A stretch of DNA of 6,285 bases from Rhodobacterales bacterium UBA3077 (GTDB taxonomy: Bacteria > Pseudomonadota > Alphaproteobacteria > Rhodobacterales > Rhodobacteraceae). Of this stretch, positions 1 to 5,995 are shown piece by piece. Position 1 is the first letter of the stretch, and the number at the start of each line of letters is the position of its first letter. The notes under the pieces are model-generated. The model searched no databases. It saw only the letters and a program-made list of their open reading frames with translations, and was not told where the DNA came from. Location of the stretch: contig DFBP01000210.1 in assembly GCA_002366685.1 (NCBI GenBank), positions 1 through 6,285 on the forward strand, given 5' to 3'. A program made the translations under genes and the position numbers.

Positions 1-1
1 G

Positions 2-715
2 GCATTTTTATTATCAGTCACGCTTTTTGGCGTTTCGTATTTCGACGATTTTGTCGCTTTGGCCGGGCCAGAAAATAGAGATTCTGCCCGGCATGGAACG
101 ATAGTTTTGATAGGCGTGGCGTTAAATGCCGCATATCTAATTATTGTGTGCAAATTGCCGTCACTAACCCAAAGAATTCCTGTTGGCGCTCTTAAATTAA
201 AATTCAGTCGCCGTGTAAAAGCGCCCATAGATAAATTGATACCCCTTATCCTGTTTAAAGAGAATACTGAAACCGAGTTTCATCTAACCTCCGAGGCAAA
301 TGCAAATGGTGTATTTTCTGTGAGTCACCGTTGTATTGCACCAAATCACACAACTTTTGTGCCAGAAGAGCAGGAAGACATATTTTATGCAAAAGTGGTC
401 GAGAGGCGAGGAAACACTCAAATTACGGATACCTTCCTAAGCAATGCTGAAAATACGGAGGGAACTGTGAGCCGCGGGGTGACCTCTATTGAAGAAATAG
501 ATGGTTTCATTGAATACAACAACGAAGAGATTTCAAATCATTTTAATCTACACGCGTTGATAGGATTTTGGATTACTGATTATCCAACAGACTGGCTCTA
601 CAGATTCGTCGATGCGGCGAACGGAGAAAAACGGCGCGCTATTTGCACATTGCCGCGCATAAGCTTCCTTAGCATTATTGCACGATGGATTGTTCGTAAC
701 CGACCTCCCGTATGA
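2..715 (+). CDS. Unrecognised membrane-associated protein, 5'-truncated by window edge
   Basis: I do not recognise this protein. The frame is open from position 2 to a TGA at 713-715, giving 237 visible codons. There is a possible TTG start at 59, but the upstream codons are also open and encode a hydrophobic stretch (about residues 1-20), so I read it as running in from outside the window. A second hydrophobic stretch at about residues 33-50 looks like a transmembrane helix. It is followed by a polar region of about 150 residues and a basic, hydrophobic C-terminus ending in RPPV. Residues 64-83 (a strand-like segment, then an AP-D motif) faintly recall the start of an SRPBCC/START-like fold; this is only a guess. 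By rough hand count it is near 43% GC over positions 61-420, clearly lower than lepA next to it, so it may be recently acquired or weakly constrained. It ends 77 bp before lepA and no function can be assigned from context. Confidence 0.6.
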   Translation, partial: AFLLSVTLFGVSYFDDFVALAGPENRDSARHGTIVLIGVALNAAYLIIVCKLPSLTQRIPVGALKLKFSRRVKAPIDKLIPLILFKENTETEFHLTSEANANGVFSVSHRCIAPNHTTFVPEEQEDIFYAKVVERRGNTQITDTFLSNAENTEGTVSRGVTSIEEIDGFIEYNNEEISNHFNLHALIGFWITDYPTDWLYRFVDAANGEKRRAICTLPRISFLSIIARWIVRNRPPV

Positions 716-783
716 TGGATGATTGTGGGTGGAGGAAATCATTAATCGAGCCCCCTTGACCCTTCCCAAAACCTCCATCATAC
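710..783. repeat. 10-bp perfect inverted repeat, arms 64 bp apart, before lepA
   Basis: The left arm GTATGATGGA (710-719) is the exact reverse complement of the right arm TCCATCATAC (774-783). The left arm covers the stop codon of the upstream gene. The right arm overlaps the candidate -10 element of lepA. The 54 bp between the arms also contain GGTGGAGG (728-735), part of which could pair with CCTCCA (772-777), so two alternative foldings are possible. No T-run follows, so it does not look like an intrinsic terminator. An operator with two half-sites, an mRNA fold or chance are all possible. Confidence 0.4.
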
Positions 784-784
784 C
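756..784 (+). promoter_or_regulatory. Possible lepA promoter
   Basis: TTGACC (756-761) matches the sigma-70 -35 consensus at five of six positions. It is followed after 17 bp by CATACC (779-784), a weak -10 with three of six matches. Transcription would begin at about 791-793, on or next to the lepA ATG, so the mRNA would have little or no leader. This fits the absence of a Shine-Dalgarno sequence before lepA. The weak -10 keeps this tentative. Confidence 0.35.
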
Positions 785-792
785 CCTTTGCT

Positions 793-2592
793 ATGACAGA
801 CCTTAAAAACATCCGCAATTTTTCGATCGTGGCGCATATTGACCACGGTAAATCCACGCTAGCTGACCGGTTGATCCAGTCTACCGGCACGGTGGCCGAC
901 CGGGATATGCAGGCGCAGCTTTTAGACTCGATGGATATCGAGCGGGAGCGCGGGATCACGATTAAGGCCAACACGGTGCGGATCGATTATCACGCCAACG
1001 ATGGGCAGGATTATGTGCTCAACCTGATCGACACGCCGGGCCACGTGGATTTTGCCTATGAGGTGAGTCGGTCGATGCGGGCGGTCGAGGGTTCGCTGCT
1101 GGTTGTGGATGCCGCGCAGGGCGTAGAGGCGCAGACGCTGGCGAATGTGTATCAGGCGATTGAGGCTGGCCATGAGATTGTGCCGGTGCTTAACAAGATC
1201 GACCTGCCGGCCGCCGAGCCGGAGCGGGTGTGTGAGCAGATTGAAGATGTGATCGGGATTGATGCCACCGATGCCGTGATGATTTCGGCCAAAACCGGTG
1301 TGGGCATCCCTGACGTGCTGGAAGCGATCGTAACGCGATTACCCCATCCCGAGGGCGACCGCGATGCGCCGCTAAAAGCGATGCTGGTGGATAGCTGGTA
1401 TGACCCCTACTTAGGTGTGGTTGTGCTTGTTCGGATCATTGATGGCGTGCTCAAGAAGGGCGACAAGATCAAGATGTTGGCTACAAATGCGAACTACCCT
1501 GTGGACAGGGTCGGCGTTTTTAAGCCTGAAATGCAACCGGTTGATAGCCTCGGCCCCGGCGAGATGGGATTTTTGACCGCGAGCATCAAGCAGGTGCGGG
1601 ACACGCGGGTGGGGGATACGATCACCCATGAGAAAAAGGGCTGCTCTGAGGCATTGCCGGGCTTTCAGCCCGCGCAGCCGGTGGTTTTTTGTGGGTTGTT
1701 TCCGGTGGATAGCGCCGAATTTGAGGACCTGCGGGAGAGCATCGAGAAACTGGCGCTGAATGATGCTTCGTTTAGCTATGAAACCGAGAGTTCGGCGGCG
1801 CTGGGCTTTGGCTTCCGGTGTGGGTTCCTTGGTTTGCTGCACCTTGAGGTGATCCGCGACCGGCTGGAGCGGGAATATGACATTGATCTGATCACCACGG
1901 CACCGTCGGTGATTTACCACATTTATCTGCGCGACGGCACCAAAGTGGAGTTGCATAACCCGGCAGATATGCCGGATTTAACCCTGGTGGATCATATCGA
2001 GGAGCCACGGATCAAGGCGACGATTCTGGTGCCGGACGAATATTTGGGAGACGTGTTGAAGCTTTGCCAAGATCGGCGCGGGATCCAGATAGACCTTACT
2101 TACGCAGGCTCGCGGGCGATGGTCGTGTATGATTTACCGTTAAACGAAGTTGTTTTTGATTTCTACGACCGCCTGAAATCGGTCACCAAAGGCTATGCGA
2201 GTTTTGACTATAGCATGGAAGGCTATGCCGAGGACCAACTGGTTAAAATGCAGATACTGGTGAATGACGAACCGGTGGATGCATTGAGTACCATGGTGCA
2301 CCGCGCCCGGGCTGAGGCACGTGGACGTGCGATGTGCGCCAAGCTCAAGGAGTTAATTCCACAGCATATGTTTAAAGTGCCTATTCAAGCAGCGATTGGT
2401 GGCCGGATAATTGCCCGCGAAACTATTTCGGCGCTGCGCAAGGACGTGACAGCCAAGTGTTACGGTGGCGATGCCACGCGAAAACGCAAGTTGCTCGACA
2501 AGCAGAAAAAAGGGAAGAAGAAAATGCGTGAATTCGGGCGCGTGAGCATCCCGCAATCTGCGTTTATCAGTGCATTGAAGATGGATGATTAG
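793..2592 (+). CDS. lepA: Elongation factor 4 (LepA), ribosome-associated GTPase
   Basis: Complete 599-aa translational GTPase of the LepA/EF4 family, the same length as the E. coli protein. It is known to act on ribosomes, with proposed roles in back-translocation, initiation and 30S biogenesis. All GTP-binding motifs are intact: G1 AHIDHGKST at residues 14-22, G2 RGITIK at 53-58, G3 DTPGH at 80-84, G4 NKID at 134-137 and G5 SAK at 165-167. These are followed by the beta-barrel domain II, EF-G-like domains III and V, and the LepA-specific C-terminal domain with YGGDATRKRKLL and the basic KKGKKKMR stretch. That C-terminal domain separates LepA from EF-G, TypA and RF3. The ATG at 793 gives the usual N-terminus. 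No Shine-Dalgarno sequence is seen in the preceding 15 nt (only pyrimidine-rich sequence), so initiation may be leaderless or depend on structure. The usual partner lepB does not follow directly; the gene stands alone and ends at a palindromic terminator. Confidence 0.99.
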   Translation: MTDLKNIRNFSIVAHIDHGKSTLADRLIQSTGTVADRDMQAQLLDSMDIERERGITIKANTVRIDYHANDGQDYVLNLIDTPGHVDFAYEVSRSMRAVEGSLLVVDAAQGVEAQTLANVYQAIEAGHEIVPVLNKIDLPAAEPERVCEQIEDVIGIDATDAVMISAKTGVGIPDVLEAIVTRLPHPEGDRDAPLKAMLVDSWYDPYLGVVVLVRIIDGVLKKGDKIKMLATNANYPVDRVGVFKPEMQPVDSLGPGEMGFLTASIKQVRDTRVGDTITHEKKGCSEALPGFQPAQPVVFCGLFPVDSAEFEDLRESIEKLALNDASFSYETESSAALGFGFRCGFLGLLHLEVIRDRLEREYDIDLITTAPSVIYHIYLRDGTKVELHNPADMPDLTLVDHIEEPRIKATILVPDEYLGDVLKLCQDRRGIQIDLTYAGSRAMVVYDLPLNEVVFDFYDRLKSVTKGYASFDYSMEGYAEDQLVKMQILVNDEPVDALSTMVHRARAEARGRAMCAKLKELIPQHMFKVPIQAAIGGRIIARETISALRKDVTAKCYGGDATRKRKLLDKQKKGKKKMREFGRVSIPQSAFISALKMDD

Positions 2593-2594
2593 GC

Positions 2595-2624
2595 GTTTTG
2601 CGCGAATATTCGCGCAAAACTTTT
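2595..2624. terminator. Perfect 26-bp palindrome plus TTTT between convergent genes
   Basis: Positions 2595-2620 form a perfect palindrome: arms GTTTTGCGCGAAT and its complement, centred between 2607 and 2608. It starts two bases after the lepA stop. On the plus strand it is followed by TTTT (2621-2624), giving a GC-rich stem with an AT loop and a short U-tract, which fits a rho-independent terminator for lepA. On the minus strand the same hairpin starts four bases after the stop codon of the phosphatase gene (2624-2626) but has no U-tract after it. It may therefore work in both directions, more strongly for lepA. Confidence 0.8.
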
Positions 2625-3211
2625 CACACGAGGTGGTTGACGCCCATGACACGCCAATTATTCGATCTGTGCAAATAATCTAGTTTAGTTACCGAAAAAT
2701 TGTCGATTTTAAACGAAAAAACGGCCTTCGCTTCCATACCGGAAGCGATTTGAATGGCGGCCAGAATGACCGCAAAGTGGGCGACGATAATGAGATTCCC
2801 CTGCGGGCCATTCTCGTTTCGTTGATCTAGCGCGGTTTTGATGCGCGCTGATAGGTGGTTCCAGCTTTCGCCATTTGGGGGGGCAATACCTCCCGGAGAT
2901 TCCCAGAAATCTCGGGCGCGTTGCGGGTCAGATCTGGCGACTTCATCAAAGTTTTTCCCGTCCCAATCCCCGAAATCCATTTCGCGAAATTCGGGGGCTT
3001 CCGGCAATATTTCACGCGTGCCGCGAATGGCGAAGGCTGTTTCCCGGGCGCGGGAGAGATCTGAAGATTGTATGCTGGCATCGGTCGGGAGAAAAAGATT
3101 TAGCCTATTGATAAGCACTTTATCTGATAAGTCTGCCGGAATATCACGGTGACCGGCAAATCCGGTTGCGTGGGTCGGACCATGGCGGATAAACCAATAA
3201 CTCGTTGTCAT
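2624..3211 (-). CDS. cobC: Histidine phosphatase family protein, probable alpha-ribazole phosphatase (CobC type)
   Basis: 195-aa member of the histidine phosphatase (phosphoglycerate mutase-like) superfamily. The catalytic RHG motif is at residues 9-11, with H10 as the phosphorylated histidine. The conserved arginine is in SRARETA (R54), the acid residue is in FREMDFGDWDG (E77), and the second histidine is in IIVAHFAV (H145). PPNGES (111-116) resembles the PPGGES motif of CobC proteins. The start overlaps the stop of the cobP/cobU gene as ATGA, and a strong ribosome site, GGAAGG, lies 6 nt upstream. Pairing with cobP suggests that it dephosphorylates alpha-ribazole 5'-phosphate or adenosylcobalamin 5'-phosphate in nucleotide-loop assembly. 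Family membership is firm. The substrate is inferred from context and could be another phosphate ester. It is expected to be cytoplasmic, with no signal peptide. It converges on lepA. Confidence 0.85.
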   Translation of the reverse strand: MTTSYWFIRHGPTHATGFAGHRDIPADLSDKVLINRLNLFLPTDASIQSSDLSRARETAFAIRGTREILPEAPEFREMDFGDWDGKNFDEVARSDPQRARDFWESPGGIAPPNGESWNHLSARIKTALDQRNENGPQGNLIIVAHFAVILAAIQIASGMEAKAVFSFKIDNFSVTKLDYLHRSNNWRVMGVNHLV

Positions 3212-3744
3212 TTCGTGCCTTCCGGTGCTTTAAGAACCAGTGGTAGGCCAGCGGCAACAAAAGTTACCGCGTTTGCGGCAGCTGCAAAACGCTGGTTGAT
3301 TTGGCCCTGACAATCCCGAAATCTTCGGCCAAGGGTGTTGTCCGGAACCATTCCGAGTCCAATCTCGTTGGATACGCAAACCACCGGCGCTGAACAGTTC
3401 GCAATTGTTTCGAGGAGGTTTGTAATTTCGAAATCGACATTTTTTTCCGCCATCATAAGGTTGGAAAGCCAGAGGGTTAGGCAGTCTAACAGGATGACAT
3501 GATCCGAAGAAACCGTTTTGAAATAGGGAGCCAGATCTATCGGAGATTCGATTAACTGCCAATTTCCGTCTCGACGTTCCTGATGGCGGGCAATTTTCTC
3601 CGACATTTCCCTGTCAGAGGGTTCGGCGGTTGCGAGGTAAACCGGTGAGCGGTTTGACGACAGCACCAAACCCTCGGCCCACAGGGATTTTCCGCTGCTA
3701 GCGCCGCCCAAAACAAGAGATAAATGTGGAAATTCGGCTGACAT
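3208..3744 (-). CDS. cobU: Bifunctional adenosylcobinamide kinase / adenosylcobinamide-phosphate guanylyltransferase
   Basis: 178-aa CobU/CobP enzyme that phosphorylates adenosylcobinamide and then transfers GMP to give adenosylcobinamide-GDP, in late cobalamin synthesis or cobinamide salvage. The P-loop GGASSGKS is at residues 13-20. YLATAEPSD (36-44) leads to KIARHQERR, where H54 matches the histidine that is guanylylated in the Salmonella enzyme. LLDCLTLWLSNLM (85-97) is the second nucleotide-site strand, and VSNEIGLGMVP with RRFRDCQGQINQ is typical of the family. The frame stays open to an ATG at 3813, but I chose the ATG at 3744 for three reasons: it gives the normal family N-terminus and length (about 180 aa), the extra 23 residues look unrelated, and the best promoter would start transcription at about 3763. 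Its Shine-Dalgarno sequence is weak (AGG, 12 nt away). It is the first gene of a two-gene minus-strand operon with the CobC-type phosphatase, and diverges from coaBC. In alphaproteobacteria it is often called cobP. Confidence 0.95.
   Translation of the reverse strand: MSAEFPHLSLVLGGASSGKSLWAEGLVLSSNRSPVYLATAEPSDREMSEKIARHQERRDGNWQLIESPIDLAPYFKTVSSDHVILLDCLTLWLSNLMMAEKNVDFEITNLLETIANCSAPVVCVSNEIGLGMVPDNTLGRRFRDCQGQINQRFAAAANAVTFVAAGLPLVLKAPEGTK
3218..3223 (-). promoter_or_regulatory. Ribosome binding site GGAAGG for the CobC-type phosphatase
   Basis: On the minus strand GGAAGG lies 6 nt before the ATG at 3211, inside the end of the cobP/cobU gene. With the 4-nt ATGA overlap it fixes the phosphatase start and suggests that the two genes are translated together. 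Confidence 0.75.
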
Positions 3745-3769
3745 GATCAATTGGTACCTGATTTTGGAA

Positions 3770-3798
3770 TTTATAGCGCGGAAATCGGCTAATGCCGA
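3770..3798 (-). promoter_or_regulatory. Probable promoter of the cobU-cobC operon
   Basis: Read on the minus strand, TCGGCA (3798-3793) matches four of six -35 positions and TATAAA (3775-3770) matches five of six -10 positions, with an ideal 17-bp spacer. Transcription would begin near 3763, leaving a leader of about 19 nt before the ATG at 3744. A leader this short leaves no room for a cobalamin riboswitch downstream of this start. Confidence 0.5.
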
Positions 3799-3807
3799 GG
3801 GAAATCG
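3780..3807. repeat. Operator-like direct repeat GGAAATCG, 20-bp period, with a central dyad
   Basis: GGAAATCG occurs at 3780-3787 and again at 3800-3807, exactly 20 bp apart or about two helical turns, so both copies face the same side of the DNA. Between and overlapping them is the dyad TCGGC-TAAT-GCCGA (3785-3798). One copy lies in the spacer of the candidate cobU promoter, the other just upstream of its -35, and the dyad covers the -35 itself. The placement suits a regulator binding site. No regulator is named by the sequence, and chance similarity is possible. Confidence 0.4.
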
Positions 3808-3837
3808 ACCCATGTAAATAGTTTTTGGGTTGTAAAC

Positions 3838-3866
3838 TTGTTTTGGAATGCGAAACTAACTACCAT
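3838..3866 (+). promoter_or_regulatory. Possible promoter of the coaBC-dut run
   Basis: TTGTTT (3838-3843) and TACCAT (3861-3866) are 17 bp apart and match three and four of the six consensus positions. Transcription would begin near 3873, giving a leader of about 22 nt before the coaBC ATG. It is the best-spaced pair in the 150-bp divergent region on this strand, but it is weak. The rest of the region (3745-3894) holds no further gene that I can support. Confidence 0.3.
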
Positions 3867-3894
3867 TCGGAATAGTAGAAAATTACGGGGCGCA

Positions 3895-5091
3895 ATGCTG
3901 GCAGGTAAAAACATTTTGTTGATCATAAGTGGCGGGATTGCAGCGTATAAATCGCTGCAACTGGTTCGGTTGCTCAGCAAAGAGGGTGCGAAGGTTGTGC
4001 CCGTGATGACAAAATCGGCAGAACAATTTGTGACTCCGCTGAGCGTGTCTGCTTTGGCGGGTGAAAGCGTGAGGACCAATCTTTTTGACCTCGAAGACGA
4101 GGCCGAAATGGGGCATATTGAGCTGACCCGAGCCGCTGATTTGGTGGTGGTTGCGCCTGCAACTGCGGGATTGATGGCCAAAATGGCTGGTGGATTGGCG
4201 GATGATCTGGCGTCAACCTTGTTGCTGGCTTCCAACAAGCGAATTATGCTGGCGCCCGCGATGAATGTTGCGATGTGGGAAAATCCGGCGACCGTTCGTA
4301 ATCTCAAATTGTTGAGGGAAGACGGGCGCATAATTGTCGGGCCGGATGAGGGCGAGATGGCATGTGGCGAATATGGCCCCGGTCGGATGGCTGAGCCGGA
4401 AGTGATCCTCGAAGCCATCCGGAGCGAATTTGCGGACGGACCCATGCGCGGCAAAAGGGTTTTGATTACGTCAGGCCCCACGCACGAGCCGATTGACCCG
4501 GTTCGGTACATCGCCAACCGGTCCTCAGGCTTGCAAGGAACTGAAATAGCACGGGAATTTGTGAAAATGGGAGCCGAGGTTGTTTTCGTTACCGGCCCGG
4601 CAGATGCCGAGCGCCCAAAGGGTGCCGAAGTTGTTGAAGTTGAAACCGCGCTTGAAATGGAGGCTGCAGTCAATACTGCCGGCGAATTTGATGTGGCGGT
4701 ATTTGCCGCTGCGGTTGCCGATTGGCGTGTGGACACAGTGAGTAGCGGGAAAATCAAAAAAGAAGCCGGTAGGCCACTTCCGAAGCTTAGCTTTGTCGAG
4801 AACCCTGATATTTTGAAAACCGTTTCCCGGCGGCAAAAAGGTCGCCCCACACTGGTTATCGGGTTCGCCGCAGAAACAGATGATGTGATTGAAAATGCGA
4901 CAGCTAAGCGGATTCGCAAAGGGTGTGACTGGATTTTGGCCAATGATGTCAGTGGGGACCGTCCGGTTATGGGGGGGCCCGATAATCAGGTGGTTTTAAT
5001 CTCCGAAAACGCGGCAGAAACCTGGCCGTGGATGACGAAACGGCAGGTGGCTCATGCCCTTGCTGCCAAGGTGAGCGAAGTGTTGGAATGA
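3895..5091 (+). CDS. coaBC: Bifunctional phosphopantothenoylcysteine decarboxylase / phosphopantothenate-cysteine ligase (CoaBC)
   Basis: 398-aa CoaBC (Dfp) protein that carries out two steps of coenzyme A synthesis: joining 4'-phosphopantothenate to cysteine with CTP, then FMN-dependent decarboxylation to 4'-phosphopantetheine. The N-terminal CoaC flavoprotein half (about residues 1-180) has ISGGIAAYKS at 11-20, the catalytic histidine in GHIEL (H74), PAMN at 121-124 and the active-site cysteine in ACGE (C157). The CoaB half starts at about residue 186 with KRVLITSGPTHEPIDPVRYI, followed by NRSSGLQG (N208), AAAVADWRV (271-279), the KIKK lysines (286-289) and GFAAET (323-328). The usual NxSSGKMG motif reads SSGLQG here, so the lysine is replaced by leucine. 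The frame could begin at a TTG (3838), but the ATG at 3895 gives the normal family start and follows GGGG 4 nt upstream. Its stop overlaps the dut start as ATGA. It diverges from cobU. Confidence 0.97.
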   Translation: MLAGKNILLIISGGIAAYKSLQLVRLLSKEGAKVVPVMTKSAEQFVTPLSVSALAGESVRTNLFDLEDEAEMGHIELTRAADLVVVAPATAGLMAKMAGGLADDLASTLLLASNKRIMLAPAMNVAMWENPATVRNLKLLREDGRIIVGPDEGEMACGEYGPGRMAEPEVILEAIRSEFADGPMRGKRVLITSGPTHEPIDPVRYIANRSSGLQGTEIAREFVKMGAEVVFVTGPADAERPKGAEVVEVETALEMEAAVNTAGEFDVAVFAAAVADWRVDTVSSGKIKKEAGRPLPKLSFVENPDILKTVSRRQKGRPTLVIGFAAETDDVIENATAKRIRKGCDWILANDVSGDRPVMGGPDNQVVLISENAAETWPWMTKRQVAHALAAKVSEVLE

Positions 5092-5531
5092 GCTTTGTAA
5101 AAATTACCCGTACTCGCGACAGCGACCTGCCCTTGCCTTCATACGAAAGCGCCGGGGCTGCCGGAATGGATGTTCGCGCTTATGTTGAACATAAAACGTT
5201 TACCCTTAAACCTATGGATCGCTGCCTGATACCCGCAGCTTTTGCCGTCGAGATCCCGCTTGGATACGAGATTCAGATCCGGCCGCGATCCGGATTGGCG
5301 TTAAAACATGGGGTAACAATGGTTAACGCGCCCGGAACTATTGATTCGGACTATCGTGGAGAAATCGGTATTATCCTGATAAATATGGGTAAAAACGATT
5401 ATATCGTTCAGCACGGGGACCGAATTGCGCAAATGGTGCTCGCACCGGTTACACGATGTATGTGGACTGAATCAGAGGAATTAGGGGAAACGGAGCGAGG
5501 CCAATCTGGCTTTGGCTCAACAGGAAACTAG
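5088..5531 (+). CDS. dut: Deoxyuridine 5'-triphosphate nucleotidohydrolase (dUTPase)
   Basis: 147-aa trimeric-type dUTPase that hydrolyses dUTP to dUMP and pyrophosphate, keeping uracil out of DNA and supplying dUMP for dTMP synthesis. All five motifs are visible: I AGMDVRA (25-31), II PRSGLA (66-71), III GTIDSDYRGEI with the catalytic aspartate (83-93), IV RIAQMV (112-117) and V RGQSGFGSTG (137-146). Motif V usually reads RGxGGFG; here the first of the two glycines is serine (S140), a mild departure. The ATG at 5088 overlaps the coaBC stop (ATGA). The frame is open further upstream to 5028, but that would bury 20 unrelated residues in coaBC. No strong Shine-Dalgarno sequence is seen, so translation probably depends on coupling to coaBC. 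The gene ends directly against the next start (TAG then ATG). Confidence 0.97.
   Translation: MSFVKITRTRDSDLPLPSYESAGAAGMDVRAYVEHKTFTLKPMDRCLIPAAFAVEIPLGYEIQIRPRSGLALKHGVTMVNAPGTIDSDYRGEIGIILINMGKNDYIVQHGDRIAQMVLAPVTRCMWTESEELGETERGQSGFGSTGN
5522..5526 (+). promoter_or_regulatory. Ribosome binding site AGGAA for the Rrf2-family regulator
   Basis: AGGAA lies 5 nt before the ATG at 5532, inside the last codons of dut. It supports this start, which follows the dut stop codon with no gap, and suggests expression from the same transcript as coaBC and dut. Confidence 0.6.
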
Positions 5532-5981
5532 ATGTATTTGCTTTCGAAAAAAACGAGTTTGGCCTTGGAAGCTGTTTTGGACGTGGCCTACAACGCGCGC
5601 CCAAATCCGGTGCAATCCAAAGATATAACCGAGCGGCAAGGCATTCAGAGCCGCTATCTGGAGCAGGTGCTACAGTTTCTGGTGAAACGCGGAATTCTTA
5701 AAGGGGTTCGTGGTCCCAAAGGCGGCTATACTCTGGCACGTGAGCGGCGCCGCATTACGCTTGGCGATGTGATGCGGGTGATCGAAGACTTGGAGAATGA
5801 AGACGACAAGATGGAATCGATATCCGAGCTTGGTGAAAAGGTTATCCAGCCGATCTGGGCCGATTTTCATGGCGATATGTTAACGCGGCTCGATCAGATC
5901 ACGCTGGAAGACTTGTGTAATCGGGCTCAAAGTTCAGGTATTGAACGGTCTGGCGGCGAAAGTGCCGACTTTGTTATTTAG
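5532..5981 (+). CDS. Rrf2-family transcriptional regulator, possibly CymR-like
   Basis: 149-aa DNA-binding regulator of the Rrf2 family. The winged-helix N-terminus begins with the typical SKKTSLALEAVLDVA (5-19), has the recognition region GIQSRYLEQVLQFLVKRGILKGVRG (37-61) and the wing PKGGYTLAR (62-70), followed by ITLGDVMRVIE (75-85) and an effector/dimer part. The cluster region where IscR, NsrR and RsrR-like members carry three cysteines (here about 88-105) has none; the only cysteine is C129. A classical Fe-S cluster is therefore unlikely. cysK follows 14 bp downstream, which recalls CymR of Bacillus and Staphylococcus, an Rrf2 protein that represses cysteine genes as a complex with CysK. 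The start at 5532 fits the family N-terminus. The family call is firm; a role in cysteine control is inferred from lack of cysteines and neighbourhood. Other ligand-sensing Rrf2 roles cannot be excluded. Confidence 0.9.
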   Translation: MYLLSKKTSLALEAVLDVAYNARPNPVQSKDITERQGIQSRYLEQVLQFLVKRGILKGVRGPKGGYTLARERRRITLGDVMRVIEDLENEDDKMESISELGEKVIQPIWADFHGDMLTRLDQITLEDLCNRAQSSGIERSGGESADFVI

Positions 5982-5988
5982 GGAAGGG
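5981..5988 (+). promoter_or_regulatory. Ribosome binding site GGGAAGGG for cysK
   Basis: This purine run overlaps the last base of the regulator's TAG stop and ends 7 nt before the ATG at 5996. It is the strongest such site in the plus-strand run and fixes the cysK start, although the frame allows a later start near the family core. It may reflect higher cysK expression than of the genes before it. Confidence 0.6.
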
Positions 5989-5995
5989 CTTTAGG

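Noticed and set aside
731..792. A small gene using GGAGG at 731-735 as ribosome site
   Set aside because: No ATG or GTG follows at a usable distance. The nearest options are an ATT and a distant TTG, and the resulting frame has no support.
1411..1956. Open frame of 181 codons on the minus strand opposite lepA
   Set aside because: No recognisable motif, fully antisense to conserved lepA domains II-III, no ribosome site.
2827..3152. Several open frames of 69-104 codons on both strands over the phosphatase gene
   Set aside because: They are out of frame with a protein whose catalytic residues are all present, and show no motifs of their own.
3745..3813. Longer cobU starting at the ATG at 3813
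   Set aside because: The extra 23 residues have no family resemblance, no ribosome site precedes that ATG, and it lies upstream of the best promoter's predicted start.
3745..3894. Cobalamin riboswitch before cobU
   Set aside because: The gap is only 150 bp, no B12-box-like sequence is visible on the minus strand, and the predicted leader is about 19 nt.
3789..4943. Long open frame of 384 codons on the minus strand opposite coaBC
   Set aside because: The translation is low-complexity and rich in Ser, Ala and Thr with no domain. It lies antisense to a fully conserved coaBC and runs into the cobU promoter region. It is a by-product of coaBC codon use.
5028..5087. Upstream dut start at 5028
   Set aside because: It would add 20 residues encoded inside coaBC with no family match. 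The ATG at 5088 gives the normal N-terminus and the ATGA overlap.
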